Source of the DNA: Dermanyssus gallinae
Taxonomy: Eukaryota; Arthropoda; Arachnida; Mesostigmata; Dermanyssidae
Assembly (NCBI GenBank): GCA_003439945.1
Contig: QVRM01001811.1
Span: 257,542-321,541, forward strand
Reading direction: 5' to 3'
DNA: 64,000 bases
Under the pieces are notes generated by a model. That model was not told the DNA's origin, did not search any database, and saw nothing but the letters and a program-made list of their open reading frames with translations. This document shows positions 32,380 through 47,479 of the stretch, in pieces. Position 1 is the first letter of the stretch; the number at the start of each line of letters is the position of its first letter. The translations under genes and the position numbers were made by a program.

Positions 32380-32960
32380 GCGTAGGTTTCGACGCCATGC
32401 GAATAAAATGTATCGTTGCAGCGGAAAAATTAGCTCTTCTGAAAGTAAAGATGCTCACCTGACAAGATGAAAAGCGTTACCAGCATGTCCTGCGAGCGGC
32501 AAAAGCTGCATTTTGCAAAGCTCGTTTCTTACGTTAAAAAAGGACAGGCGTCAGCTCTGGAACTTTATTAGTAAAAGCTGCGGTAAGTAAAGAAAGATAT
32601 TTAGTGAACCTATTATATCCACTGACACTATCTCCTAGCTATTTCATAGCCAAGCTAAAGGACATTGACGATGAACTAAATTAGCATTTTGCTAGCATGG
32701 GTTCGGGCACCAATGCACGGCCTATATATCGAGGCCGATATATGCCTCTGATTGCTGAATTACAGCTTAACGACGCACCTCCCGTCTAAGATAAACCTTG
32801 TGTCAGCCTCCGATGTTCCAAACAACGAGCTTGTCGTTCCCTACAAAGGGCTAGCCTTTGGGTACCTATTCTACGCGTCTAAAGTCAATCGCGCTATCGA
32901 TAGACTGAACTCTCGTTGATTATCTGGACGAGATTGGCAAAATAAGCAGAACTAGCAGAA
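32380..32960 (+). pseudogene. LINE fragment, linker between endonuclease and RT
   Basis: Plus-strand pieces in shifting frames. DEKRYQHVLRAAKAAFCKAR lies at about 32,466-32,525, then KDRRQLWNFISKSCGK at about 32,540-32,590, then AKLKDIDDELN and HFASMGSGT at about 32,652-32,712. This is the typical segment of Jockey/CR1-type pol proteins between the apurinic endonuclease and the RT ('...AKRxYY.....KDSKKLWxFINSLxGKK...AxxFNxYFSSIG'). The motif order is correct but the frame breaks at least twice. No RT catalytic motifs were found downstream before 33.0 kb, so it is truncated. The clade cannot be fixed from this region alone. Confidence 0.6.
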
Positions 32961-33440
32961 TACTATAACAGTCTAATTTCGAAAAGGTGGTCAAATTTGG
33001 GATTTGATTTTTTGATAAGCTAATTATTGTAGCAATAGAAAAGTTCATTTCTTGGAGCTCCTTTTTTCTCTTAAAATATATGTTAAAACAATTTTCAAGG
33101 GCACCGTTTACAGGTGGATGGATCCGGGGGGGGGGGGGGTGCTCTAATGATACACGAACTAAAGTTATTGTGGGGTTTACCTAGGACAGGAGCGTTTGGG
33201 ATCTACGCTATGGATTGGAGGGTCAAGTGAAGGAAAATTGGCGTTCCTATATGCATAACGCTACCGATGAGGAGTACAGCCTGGGGAACAGCCCGATATA
33301 GAAGTAGAGTTGTGTCTGATGCACATGCTTATTATTTACCCAACTAGGGTGTTTATAAAGCACATATACTTAGATAAAAACAGTCATGATTTAATTATGC
33401 ATATATATATATATATATATATTCAACGAGGTCTTCCCGC
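32961..33440. other. unclassified DNA
   Basis: A G run at about 33,127-33,139 and (TA)n at 33,401-33,421. No gene recognised. Confidence 0.4.
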
Positions 33441-35339
33441 ATGTAGTAGGCAAATCTGCTGCCGCCGCTCCCGTAGGAGGTAGTCGCCGAGTTCGAAACG
33501 TGTGGACGACGGCGGCGGCGGCGGCCGAATGAACACTGCGACTCATCAAGGAGAGCGTAAGGCGTGACGGTCGGCGGCCGTGTGCCGTTGTTATGCTGGC
33601 GATGTTGGCCGTCTCCGTCGGTGTCATTCGCGTCGCTATGACGTCGTCGATGCTGGGACGACCCGTGATGTGATGAAGGCGACTCGACCAACCAATGGTC
33701 GCATTTTCCGCGACATCGAGGACGACAACACTGTACCCCACCTTCGCCCCCCCCGCCTCTCTCTGCCTCTGGTTCTCTCTCCCCCCCCCCCCCCATCTCC
33801 GCCTCTGGTTCTCTCTCCCCCTCCGTCTCTCTGCCTCTGGCTCTCTCTCCTCCCCCCCCCCATCTCCGCCTCACGCTTTCATGATGTGTCAGGTGATTCT
33901 TGAGCGTCATGGACGAGCGGCGGGACTATCTATTTGACTGTCTGTGTGTCTGTCTATGTATCTAGCCTATATCTGTCGCACACAGTTATTTTTCACACAG
34001 CCGCACACTCACCATAGAACCGCCGTAGAGCCGCCATGCCAGCACAAAACAGAGCATCGAGGCGCAGGGGCATCAGCAACAGAAACAGTATGTCGAAGCA
34101 GGAAACATTGCTTGTTAGACGCCAACGATGGCTGGCTGCGCTTGATTAGTGAAACAACAGCAGCAGCAGCAGCGGCAGCAGAAACGGCCGCTGCAGCGGC
34201 AACAGGCGATTTACATGCGAAGGTGCGCTTTTGTTTGAGGCTGCTGGGCGGTTCTCTTGTAATGTTTGTAATAACCATTCTACTACTTCTACTACTAATA
34301 ATAATAACAGTTATTATTAGTATATATTTTTTTAGTATTATTATTATTATTATTAATATTCTTATGATAATTATTATTAACCGTTGGACCGTCGTCGTCG
34401 TCGTCACACGATCGACAGTCAACAAACGACTGAACATAGTGGTGGTGGTGATGATGATGGTGATGATGATGATGGACTCAACTCAACGGTTAGATAGTGC
34501 TGCCGAAGAGAAAAAAGGTGCGAGGAATCGGCGAACACTGCACATAGACACTTACAGGCATGCACAGATACACTCGGGCCATGATGGTGGTGGTGGTGGT
34601 GGCAAAATGGCGAAGACCGAGAACGACGGAGCCAGCCGGGTCGGAGCCGCCAAACGCGGTCAGGCCAGGCAAAGCCGAGAGGTGCGTTACTGCTCGACGC
34701 CAATGACGACGAGCCATTATACCAACAACAACGCCAACAACAACAACAACAACAACAACAATATAGTCAACAACGACAACAACAATATAGTCAACAACGT
34801 CAACAACAACAACGCCTACAACAACAACAATATAGTCAACAACGTCAACAACAACGACAACGCCAACAGGGGGGCAACAGCAGCAAGCCCGTCACTACTT
34901 AGACATGTCAGAGCACGTAAAGCAAACTCACTCGATGTTGAAGAATGAAGACGACACAACCAAACAATCCAAGACCGACCGGCCGCCGATCGAACGGCCG
35001 ACGCTGCTGGGTACAGCCTGCTTGTGTACAGCGATGGTAGTAAGTAACGCCGCGATGATTCTTCAGCGTCGTTGTTGTTGTCGTCGTCGTCATCATCGGC
35101 ATCATCATGATTTGGACGTTGCGCCGACGAATCTCTGCCGCGACAGAATCCCTCGTCTCCGCGCTCCGACAGAATCCCCCGACTCCCGAACGATGGACGC
35201 GAACTACACAGAGCAGCAGCAGCAGCAGCAACTTATCTGTGGCTGGTGGCCGGAGCTTTCTCCAGTCAAGCTAGCTTTCATCATCACTGATCGTCACTGT
35301 TTAACTCCTGTTTCTACTTTTGCTCCTCATTTTGCTTCT

Positions 35340-35370
<31 letters not shown>

Positions 35371-35600
35371 AACAACAAAACAACAACAGCAACCACTCCG
35401 CCACTTAGTACCTTTGGTTCGTACGTAAAGTTTAGTGTGTTGCTCGACGAACGAGCAGTCATTAGCGCACCCCCCAAATTTTAGCCACTCGTTGGTGCAG
35501 TTGATGTTGCTGTTGTTGTTGTTGTTGTTGTTGGTGTGGTTATTGTTATTGAAGTTCTTGCCGTTGCTGTTGTAATTATTATTAGCGTATGGACGCCCCA
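33440..35600. repeat. trinucleotide-rich island 3
   Basis: GGC/CGG near 33,510, C-rich and CTCT tracts at 33,750-33,870, CAG/GCA at 34,157-34,200, ATT/TAT at 34,295-34,380, GTC/ATG at 34,390-34,475, CAACAA at 34,721-34,870, GTCGTC at 35,066-35,105, GAC at 35,340-35,365, TTG at 35,505-35,532. The open frame of 334 codons at 33,944-34,948 runs through these repeats and shows no domain. It is not called as a gene. Confidence 0.7.
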
Positions 35601-35688
35601 CGACCATTTGGCCGCATTTGTACGATCGTAGAATTTGCCAGCGTTTTCTTAATAAATAAAAAATCGTTTTCAAATACGAATTTTCGTG

Positions 35689-35693
<5 letters not shown>

Positions 35694-35721
<28 letters not shown>

Positions 35722-35762
35722 TCTAAAGTACGGCAGTCTTGTTTTTGTAAATGTAGCGTTGT

Positions 35763-35801
<39 letters not shown>
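35694..35801. repeat. two (TA)n tracts
   Basis: 35,694-35,720 and 35,766-35,801. Confidence 0.9.
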
Positions 35802-35806
<5 letters not shown>

Positions 35807-36421
35807 CCTGTTCTTTCGTTTTTAATGAGACCGTCTTCTCACGTCTCTCTTGGACGGCAATTGTATTTAAATTTAATCATTCATCACTAAGCTTGACATT
35901 TTCATAATTAACAAATGTTCAACAATTGTAACAGTTATGATAATCTCAAAGACTGCTGTCTGTTTAAGTCTATTCAAGGGTCAACGGCTAATGAACACGT
36001 TATTAGTATGCTATAATAATATTTGAGAGTTCTGTGTTTTTTTCTTCAGACAGCTGTATTCATACATCGACAGGTGTGTGTGTGCGTGTGTGCAGTAAAT
36101 AAATGCCGGTGTGTACGTAAACATTCTCGTTGTCAGTGTACCGCCGTTATTAAATTCACTGGTACCGTTATGAACTTTTGTAGCATTTATTTTTCTATTT
36201 AAATTAGGGTTCTCAATAGTGATAATGGTCTTGATTTGCACTTTATAAAATTCGTAGTCACAATAGTCGCTGTGCGTTGTATTATTTCTTTTATTCTATT
36301 CTTATTTTATGTAAGCTGTTATTGCCATTCACATTAAAGAAGTTTGCTTTTTTTTCATACTGATTTTTTTTATTAATAATGTATTTAATGCGGCTTGTGT
36401 GCTGCCATTGCCCACAAATCC

Positions 36422-36453
<32 letters not shown>

Positions 36454-38490
36454 TAAAGTGAGATGACTGGATAGAATCCGGAGCCTGCGTACCTTTGGAG
36501 AGGCGGACGTTTTTAAATTGTTATTATTGTTTATTAATATGCCCGTAGCGGAGTTTGCCAACGGTCCCCTAGAAAAAATACTTCAAGCTCCGGCTTACTG
36601 GTTGGCTTACGCCAATATACATGAGAGCTGCTCGAAATATTTTCAAACCGGTCAGCTGGGCGAAATGAAAACCTCTGGTTTGTTATGATGGAACGCGCAA
36701 CCTATCTCTAGCAGGCTTGAATGGCATCGCACCAGTGTTTCTTTTGTCTACACAAAGAATTCGATGATATTCCGCGAAATGTTTAATGCTTGCCCTTCAT
36801 CCGGAAGACATTTCTGTAGAAACAAAACGAAGTTACTGATCAACAACCACGTTTTGAGCGTTGTCTCATGTAAGGACGGAGTTGTGTTGTCTCATTTTCC
36901 CAACAAGAAAGAGTTCATATTTAAGGGAATTTATTAAGAGGTTCCGGCGACCGTCGTAAATTCAGGAATATATGTCGTAGACGTGTAAGCTATTATTGAA
37001 TGAGCTAGTAATAAATAGAGGCAACCCAATGTAGCGTTTATAAATACGAACCAAGAAGATCGCAAAGTTACGCACTCATGACTAACTGACGCTGATAAAG
37101 TTTACAATAAATCATCGTATTCAGAGCACGTTTCTCCTTCGATACTCGAGGATATCTTTGTAAGTCAATGTTTTCGGCGAATGTAATACTAGTAGTTTGT
37201 TACAATAGTGTATTTAGCGTACGCACTCTGTTTAATATGCGCAATGCATCATTCTGATTCGAGGTTAGCTAGCTTGGTACTAATCCATCTAACAGATTTG
37301 CCCATAACCTCGACTCTGCCACCTAGAGTTGTGCATTAACCATTCGTAACCACTGTGGCCAAGTCTCGAGTAACGTATAGCTCTTTCGTCAGTAGTCTTT
37401 ATATGGTCAGAAATTTATCAGTGTTATTAAATCGGTTCACACAGTGAGCCGCTAGAGTCTACTAAACAGTACAGGAGATACGCGGTAAAAGATCAACGAA
37501 TGCGGCCAATTTGTGGTTAAAGAGATTCGCTGTAATGCACGTGTGAAACAACATAACACCACAATGATAATAATTACCTTAATCGTCACAACATCTCACT
37601 CCTTTCTTCGAGAACGGTTACACGGTATCGCTAAGGAGTCATATATAGATCGTGTACAGGCCAGTCTACACGACTTGCGACATACTACCCCCAAACATCT
37701 CTCTGCCCACAATGGCTTACGAAGAAGTCTGCACTCTCGGAATTGTATTTGTACAATTACCCTCGCATTTGCGGTATGCGGTATGTATTACTAAGTACTA
37801 CTATTACTAAGCAACTAATAGTAGCAAACGACATTTGATTAAAAACAACTGGTAACATTGTAAGGAATAATTACACAGCGCAGAATCTCAAACCATCATC
37901 TACCACAACCATCCCGCCGCAAAACCACGGACGATTTTCGTTCACAATACATTCGTAAATCCATAACGAACCATTTCGAATATCCTACCCAAATGTGGCC
38001 TAAATCTATTTATACAATGATGTTAATAGATATCTATAAATTGGCATGTCTTTATTCAAACACTACTGGACTAACACACCCTAGACACTACACGACTAGG
38101 GTACAGAAGATCACAACGCGTGGATATACATATACATATAGGGACTGTCTCCTTTACGAAGCCGAGCTGTCCGAAAAAAGACAATTTTATCAAGTGTTTT
38201 ACTTCGACAAAGCTTCACCGTCGCCGGCATGTGTGTGAACCTTGCGAGGTCGAAGCTCGGTGTCCATTTCGTCTTCCTCTTCGCCTTCTTCTTGACTACA
38301 CATGCCGTTTTTGTGCTCCGCATAGGTGCGCAAGTCGTTTCGCATGTCTCGGACACGTGTCTTTGGTTCGACCACCTTTGCATGCTACCGAATTGGGGAA
38401 AAGAATGGCGAATATGTATAGACGCTAAGCTGCTAGGCTTCTTCGGTGGCAGCCGGTGTTGCTGCCGTTAAGCGTTCGTCTCTCTTCTTA
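35802..38490. other. unclassified AT-rich DNA
   Basis: (TA)n at 36,422-36,447. No recognised gene or transposon. Open frames at 37,513-37,794 and 38,120-38,471 have no recognisable domains. Confidence 0.4.
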
Positions 38491-38493
38491 TTT

Positions 38494-38517
38494 ACTAATA
38501 ATAATAATAATAATATA

Positions 38518-38608
<91 letters not shown>
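38494..38608. repeat. (TAA)n switching to (TTA)n
   Basis: TAA repeats up to about 38,571 flip to TTA repeats (38,572-38,608), giving a head-to-head palindromic array. It forms the 5' flank of retrotransposon copy C. Confidence 0.95.
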
Positions 38609-38609
<1 letters not shown>

Positions 38610-38612
<3 letters not shown>

Positions 38613-38876
38613 TTGGGGCAAGGATGCACTCAAACTGACAAAGGAGCTTGGGAAGAAGCTCTTCGAGGCCACAGCGGAGCCAAGATCGACCGCTTTCCTT
38701 CGACAGAGAGTGTCATTAGAATTACAGAGGGGCAACGCCAAGATGATGTTGAGTGGTCACCGACACTCAAGCAATAAGAATCATATAAGCAATATTGTAG
38801 ATATTATATAAGTAATATATTGATAATTGTGATACATGTACATATTGATAAAATATACCCTTGTTCAAAAAAAAAA
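38610..38876 (+). mobile_element. (TTA)n-associated non-LTR retrotransposon, copy C (3' end)
   Basis: The best 3' end of the family. From 38,617 it encodes GKDALKLTKELGKKLFEATA, then PRSTAFLRQRVSLELQRGNA, then KMMLSGHRHSSNKNHI to a TAA at 38,809-38,811. The 3' UTR is short, ending TACCCTTGTTC plus an A-rich tail that passes into (TTA)n. The coding tail is uninterrupted. The FLRQRxSLxxQRGNA pattern places it with the invertebrate non-LTR polyproteins seen also at 3.3 kb. Truncated at the 5' side exactly at the TTA array. Copy A at 20.9 kb is nearly identical, so the family has moved recently. Confidence 0.8.
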
Positions 38877-39095
<219 letters not shown>

Positions 39096-39358
39096 CGTAT
39101 AAATGTACGCATGTATGGCTCTTTGTGGGTCCCGGCTCAATGGTGGTGGCAGGCAGGCATTGTCCTGCTACGGAATAGGTTGGCGCCGTTGGCAAACGTC
39201 GACGACCCGGGCGTCGGTGGCACTGTACGAGACTCATTCACGTGTACGAACGATACTGCCATTCATGTCCCCGGTAGTGCATTCGCTCAGCCGGACCATG
39301 CGTTGGCAACGTGCTGAAGACTCCCTGCAACCAGCGTGTGCTGCGTGTGTGCGTGTCT

Positions 39359-39362
<4 letters not shown>
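39096..39362. other. unclassified spacer
   Basis: Nothing recognised. Confidence 0.4.

Positions 39363-39414
<52 letters not shown>
39363..39414. repeat. (TA)n microsatellite
   Basis: About 26 units. Confidence 0.95.
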
Positions 39415-39415
<1 letters not shown>

Positions 39416-39989
39416 CAGAGTAACGTAGCAAATAGCTACGATTTTTTTTGCGGGGATCGCATTTAGAACGAGAGTACGACTAGTTTATTTAATGCTTCAT
39501 TTGTTAATAATCAAAAGCTACGAAATATTCTTTCTATTCACACGCTTTAATAAAATAAAAAAAATTATAATAGCAATATTAATAATAGCAACGTAGCGGC
39601 TAACTACGGCATGTTCTTCTTATAGGCACACGCTAACGATAGAATAGTTTCATTGCACATAAAGAGGCGTTCTATACCAGAAGGGGTAAAAAGTAGGTTT
39701 CGAATTGTGTTTGGTGCAGGCCGCGTAAATGTGGCATGTGTGACAGACCCTCATGTGACAATGGAGTAAAACAAGTACCGTGCGGTGATTCAACACACTT
39801 CTTCTTCTTCGGAGGCTTGGCTGCAACGGAAATGAAAGATGCAGTTTACGGAGCCAACTCACCAGCATACAGTACCATCGCGAAGTAGCTTGTCTCTATT
39901 AAACGGCGTAATATGATCAGCATCAAGGATGCACCACGTTCTCTTTGTACGCCCAAAAACAGCTTTGGATGAGAAAACTGTGCTAAAAG
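39415..39989. other. unclassified DNA
   Basis: Nothing recognised; perhaps the upstream decayed part of the LINE that follows. Confidence 0.3.
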
Positions 39990-40460
39990 TTCACAGGCTT
40001 GCAACGACTGACCGTCAATTGAAGCTGTGCAAAATATCTGGCGGAATCTGGTGTCGGACGGCGTACTTGATTGAAGCGTTCTCTAATTGATCATTAAAGG
40101 GTGTATAATAGCAATCCGCAGGGCATCCATCTAATTGCGTATGCTGACGATTTTGTGGTAAGTGTCCAAGCAATGCTGGCCGAGCTCGTGAAAATACGTG
40201 CTATCGGGAGGTAGAAGCCCAGACGAGAGCGGCAGGTCTTCAATTGGCTCTGGCTAAAAGTAAAGCTTTTATGCTCGTTGGCCGAAAGCAGTGCCCGCCG
40301 TTCAGACTGACCCTGACTAGACTCGAGGTTAAGTTTGTAAATGTAGTCCGGTAGTTTTTAGTAGATTTAGAGTCGATACGGACAGAGGAGGCGAAAGCCA
40401 TAATGGGTCACCGTTTCTTTGCACAGACAATCTACGGACAAACAGCGACCCATCACCGCT
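39990..40460 (+). pseudogene. R1/Jockey-like LINE reverse transcriptase pseudogene
   Basis: Plus-strand pieces: WRNLVSDGVLD (about 40,042-40,074), equivalent to the LWNxxxDGVL after the GVPQGS box. Next comes LIAYADDFVVSVQAMLAELV (about 40,132-40,191), the catalytic YADD box. After a frameshift comes AQTRAAGLQLALAKSKAFML and VGRKQCPPFRLTL (about 40,217-40,310), the conserved GLxLAxxKSxAxLL...PPFxL block. Then KFVNVV (degenerate 'kYLGV') and DLESIRTEEAKAIMGH. The YADD residues are intact but at least two stops or shifts break the frame. The element is inactive. The DGVL and GLxLAxxK wording favours the R1 clade. Confidence 0.75.
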
Positions 40461-40799
40461 GAAATGGCAGGAAATCATGTCGTTACGAATGACTAACTGT
40501 CTGACTGAACTCGAAGTGAAGCCCTTCCCGCTTCTCTAATTCCTACCTAGCGTAGCGTCCTCTATTCAGTACGTCCTCGACCGCTGTTACAGCGTATACC
40601 GTTCCTTTCTATACTCCCATCTCGTGTTTTCGTTTTTGTTTGAATTTCAAAGGGGGCTCATTTACTTTACGTGTGGCCAGAATGATAATCCGTCTAATCA
40701 ATTGTGTGATCGAGTGGGCACTTGGACTCGTACGACGTAGTGGATGATGAGTAACGAACGAGTTAGTGGTCAGTCGGTTTCAACCACTGACGTAGGCGA
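40461..40799. other. unclassified spacer
   Basis: Probably decayed 3' continuation of the LINE. Nothing recognised. Confidence 0.3.
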
Positions 40800-40939
40800 T
40801 AATGTATTATTATTATTATTATTGCCTTTCTCGCTAATTGCTTATATTGTTACTGTTCGCGTTTGCACCGCTATTTTTACGGCGAACATTCTTGTTATTG
40901 CACTGATGACCGCCAATTTCGTAGCAGCAGTAGTAGTCG

Positions 40940-40983
<44 letters not shown>

Positions 40984-41560
40984 GCTGTTGTCGTTGTTGT
41001 TGTTGTTGTCGCTCACGCTGCCGCTACTGAGGTTATTACTGCTATTATCATCGTTGTTGTTGTTGTTGTCTCGCTGCTGATGCTTCTGTTATCACATCTA
41101 CCTAATCAAGCAGCGTCTGTTTCTTCCGCTCCGTTAGCTGAGTGTGGGCAGCGTAATAGCGTCGACGACGCTCTGATCTGGCGCCGACAATCCCGACGGC
41201 GACCGCGGGCAAAAGCAGCAAGTGGTGAATGAACCGGCAGGCGTTGGTGTCAACCGTTAGATTGTGGTTGTTGTTGTTGCTGTCATTTTAGTTGTTACTG
41301 TTGTTACTCTCGTTGTCGTGAATTGTATTGCTGCTGCTGCTGCTGTTGTTGTTGTTGTCGTCGTCGTCGTCGTCGACCACTGTCGCTATCTGGTGGTGGT
41401 GGTGGTGGTGGTGGTAGTGATCGATTCCGCCTGTCGCCTTCCGCTTTCTGGCGTGACCACGGCAGCCCTTTTCTTCTTTCGTCTACTTCTTCATAGCTCT
41501 TCATTTTTTCTTTTTCTTTTCTTCTTCTTCGACGCTGCCCGTTTGTGTCTGAGTCATTGT
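40800..41560. repeat. trinucleotide-rich island 4
   Basis: TTA at 40,806-40,823, TTG at 40,939-40,983, further TTG/GTC tracts to 41,070, CTG/TTG/GTC at 41,328-41,375, GGT at 41,391-41,415, then a CTT-rich stretch to 41,530. Poly-Val/Leu frames here are artefacts. Confidence 0.7.
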
Positions 41561-42014
41561 TCTACAAATTTGTTCGTCTACTTCAACATTACAACCTTAC
41601 GTTGCGTATTGAGCCATTTACACAGCAGGGCCTGCATTGGTCGGACAAGATTTGCGTGCATAAATGTAATATATAACAGAGCATACTCATATGAAACACA
41701 TGTCAAGTCTTGTTTCTCTACGTTGGTGCTGCGTGTTGTCTTTTTTGGTCGTGGACAATGATAGCCTACGCCGGTCCACTCTCACCGGATCTAAAACAAA
41801 TTGGAAATTGCAAAAACGTTTGAAAGTGGCTGGTCCTGCAATTACACCCATCACCTCTCGAATGCATGCCAAACAGTCTCCCTACTAAACAACAACGTAC
41901 TCACTACTTTTTGTCTTATATAGTTGTACATGTGTATAACATGAATATATAATGTTTTTGTATTTGAGGCGATCAAAATAAATAAATGATGATGATACAT
42001 ATGAGCATATTCCT

Positions 42015-42052
<38 letters not shown>

Positions 42053-42099
42053 CCACCGTTTCTGACCGGAAGAATGTTTTTAAACACCAAGCATGAACC
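41561..42099. other. unclassified DNA with (TA)n at 42,018-42,052
   Basis: No recognised gene. Confidence 0.4.
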
Positions 42100-42590
42100 A
42101 GGTTCAGAACGCCCAAAAAAAACTGCCGGTGAAAACGTAAAATAGTGCGGAAAATCCTTGTCGCGGATCGACGAGTAAACATTACGTGGAACATAAGCGA
42201 AGGCCTTGGGGATCAGTTTGAGTTGTATTCTATTCTATGCAATAACTTGAAGATGAAAAAGCCCAAGCAGAAAAAGTGCCGCGTTTGCTTAACTAAGATT
42301 ATTCACCGTCGAATACGGCTGGTTCCGGTACTACACTCCCGAATTCTAAGAAGCATCACGTCAAAGGTGTGCAACCGGTGACAAACCTCCGAAGAGAGTG
42401 CGGACAGCCGCATCGGCCGGAAAGATGATTGCTATGGTTTTTGGGACCTGGAACATGAAATAGTTCTGCTGGACTACCTTGAAAGCGACCACAAAAGCGA
42501 AGGTCACAGTTTTACCACGACAATTCTCCTGAACACAATTTGCGACTTTTTTTAGAGGTTTCAGGCATGCAGAATGCACATGCGTAACTA
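42100..42590 (+). pseudogene. mariner transposase pseudogene, copy 3
   Basis: A plus-strand frame from 42,145 reads KILVADRRVNITWNISEGLG, then YSILCNNLKMKKPKQKK. This matches the helix-turn-helix region of mariner transposases ('ILADRRVxIxxIAExLGIS...ILxxxLxMxKxxARWVP'). After a gap and shifts (about 42,385-42,560) it gives RVRTAASAGKMIAMVF and the alternative frame WDLEHEIVLLDYLES, matching 'PKKxRxxxSAGKVMATVFWDxxGxxLIDYLEKG'. The segment with the first catalytic Asp is degraded between these blocks and the DNAPAH and C-terminal parts are absent. It belongs to the cecropia/Hsmar-like group by wording, so it is a third mariner lineage. Inactive. Confidence 0.75.
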
Positions 42591-44746
<2,156 letters not shown>

Positions 44747-44899
44747 CAAAACATCATCATCATAATTCTTCGTATCGTCCCTATAAGAATCGTGTGTAGC
44801 GTTGGCCGCACGCCGATTCAACGTTTTATTTCGATCTGGCATAGCACTAATGCTGGCTATCTCTCTGTCTGCCGGCATGTCTGGCTAAACGTTAGCGTG

Positions 44900-45218
44900 A
44901 GTAAAAACAACATCAACAACAGCAGCAGCAGCAGCAGCAAAAGTTAGCAGTAGCAGGCGTACGAGAGTCGTGGTGGTGGCAAACAGTGGTCGTCCGTCGA
45001 TCGGCGAAAAATTATTACGGCTATTTGGTCAACCTTGCGCGTTTTTCGAGCTTTTCTTCTGTTTTGCGCGACCGAGTCGGTGGAAAACAGATCGTGATCG
45101 GTCAGTCAGCATAAGAGCGCCAGTTATCGCAATCGAGGCGCTGCTACTGCTGTCAGAGATTGTGGTTGTGGTTGGCAATCGGCTTTTCGCCAACGACTTC
45201 TTCCATCGTGGCTGTCGT

Positions 45219-45279
<61 letters not shown>

Positions 45280-45483
45280 CATCGTCGTCGCGATGTTGTT
45301 GTCAATGGCGTTGTTGTTATTCTTCACATTTTTTGTTGTTTTTTACGTCGCTGTTGTAATCGCGGTTGTTGAGGTTAATGTTTTTGCTGAAGTTGTTATT
45401 TTCGCTGCTACTTATTCTGCTGTTGCTGCTGCTGCTGCTGTTTCAGTCATAGCTGTGGCTATAGCAACTGGACTTGTTTCCGC

Positions 45484-45523
<40 letters not shown>

Positions 45524-45600
45524 TTTTTTTTTTGTGCTTATTGTTATTATTTATTTAATATGTCTTAGAGCAATACAGTTGTGAGATGTTATTATTATTA
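44900..45600. repeat. trinucleotide-rich island 5
   Basis: CAG at 44,920-44,940; TTG/ATG at 45,220-45,277; CTG at 45,419-45,440; (TTA)n at 45,484-45,522 followed by a T run; TTA again near 45,590. Confidence 0.7.
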
Positions 45601-46020
45601 TTAATTATTATTATGTTGTACGTCGGTCGCCGGTAATATCCTCTGTACATTTTGCGATTACCCTCGAAAACTTTGCGGTGCCGACATTTTTAGGATTCAG
45701 TGCTTTCAAAGCAATATACATGAAGCGCCTTGACAGCTCGCGATACTTCCTTCGCTTTTCCGAATCTGCGTTTTATGCAACCCATCCACACTCGACAGAG
45801 CTGTGCCTGCCGAATGTATGATACCACCGCCGTGCATGAGGCCGTCACATCCCAAACAAGGCTTTTGCCGTGTGACCATAAAAGTATGGTAACCCCTCCA
45901 TCAGGTCGTAACTCTTTGCTTCTGTTTCTCGGCCTTTGGACTCGAGTTTGGATGGCATTTCTGCTTGTCTCAGTGTACTTCCCACTATTCCATTGAGTTC
46001 CGCGTGTGTTGTGAGCATTA
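45601..46020. other. unclassified spacer
   Basis: An open frame at 45,730-45,996 (plus, 88 codons) has no recognised domain. Confidence 0.35.
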
Positions 46021-46189
46021 TTATTACTACTATAATTGTTGTTGGTGAAGTGGTCGTTGCTTCTGCTGCTGCCGCTGTTGTTGTTGTATTAAATCGCATT
46101 GCGCGCTGATAGTTAGTGTTGTCGTTGTTGTTTGCTGATTCTTCTATTTCTGTCTATCCATTTGCATGTATTAGTTGAGGCCCGTCTCG

Positions 46190-46221
<32 letters not shown>

Positions 46222-47420
46222 GCTGCTGTTGTTGCATTTGTTGTTCTTGTTGCTGTTGTTGTTGTTGTTTTTGCTCGTGTGGGCGGACCGAATAAGCAAT
46301 GGTCAGCGGACGGACATACGGACTCGGCTCGGCAGCGCAGCATGCGAGGTGCCATCGATAGATGGGCCAGTCAACGTTAGCCGGGCCGATTTCGCAAGCT
46401 CACAATTCGTACCGAAACGAAACATGAGCGTCTGCTGTTTCGTCGTCGCCGCCGCCGCCGCCGCCGCATTATTTGATGCACGGCCGCCGACGACGACGGC
46501 GACGACGACATCGACACCAACACCGACAAGAGCAGCGTCGCTCGTTGGAGCTGGCGCATTCATCCTCCATCCATCCATACATTTATCTATCTATTGGTCA
46601 GCTGCGACGACGACGACGACGACGACGACGAAAGTCGTGGCGCTTTGAAAGCAGAAATTTGCTGCTGGCGGCTTTATTTCTGATGGACCGATGGCTTCGC
46701 CGATGGCAGCAGCGAGCGGCGGGCAGAAGCAGCAGCAGCGGCAGCGGCATCAGTGGCGGCGGCGTAATAGTAATAGCAGTAGTAGTAGTAGTAGTAGTAG
46801 TAGGCTGGTTTGTTGTTGTTGTTGTTGTTGTCGTCGTCGTCGTCGTCGTCGTGCTGCTGCTGCTACTGCTGTTGTTGTTGTTGTTGTTGTTGTTGTTGCT
46901 GCTTCTGCTGGTGCTGCTACCGCCGCTAGAGTACTGCTTGTTGTTGTTGTTGTTGCTGCTGCTGTTGCTGTTGTTGTTGTTGTTGTTGCTGCTGTTGCTG
47001 TTGTTGTTGCTGCTGTTGCTGTTGTTGCTGCTGTTGCTGTTGTTGTTGTTGTTGTTGTTGCCGCCTGAGTCGCTGAGAAGGAAGACAGACAATCAGACAG
47101 GGGAGCGAGAGAGAGAGCGAGAGAGAGAAAAGGGTCGTCACTTCTTCCAACAAGGCGGCTTGTGGAAAAGCTGCAAACTGAATCAAAACAGCAGCAGAGG
47201 TAGCAGTCTCAGAAGCAGCGGCGGTGATATGCGGTGCGGGTGGAGGACCACAGACAGACGCCGTCGTGCCGTAAATAATGCCGATGGCCGAAAGCGACGG
47301 CTATGAACTAATACGCCTACTACTATTACTACTACTACTGGAACTACGATTACTAGTGCTTCAACTACTATTACGACTTCTACTAGAGCTGCTGCTACGA
47401 GGGCTAGAACTAGAACTACA
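46021..47420. repeat. trinucleotide-rich island 6
   Basis: TTG at 46,189-46,270; GCC near 46,449-46,470; GAC at 46,602-46,630; CAG/GGC at 46,706-46,760; AGT at 46,775-46,803; TTG/GTC/CTG at 46,810-47,060; CTA/ACT at 47,310-47,420. Frames up to 277 codons here are low-complexity artefacts. Confidence 0.7.
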
Positions 47421-47479
47421 AATATATTGTATATCTTAGCACTACTACTGCTACTACTGGAATTTAAAACATTCTTTGA

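Noticed and set aside
33944..34948. 334-codon open frame
   Set aside because: Long, but made of poly-Ala, poly-Ile, Val, Asn tracts from triplet repeats; no domain and no conserved block.
46473..47306. 277-codon open frame
   Set aside because: Arg, Val and Leu homopolymers from GAC and TTG/CTG repeats.
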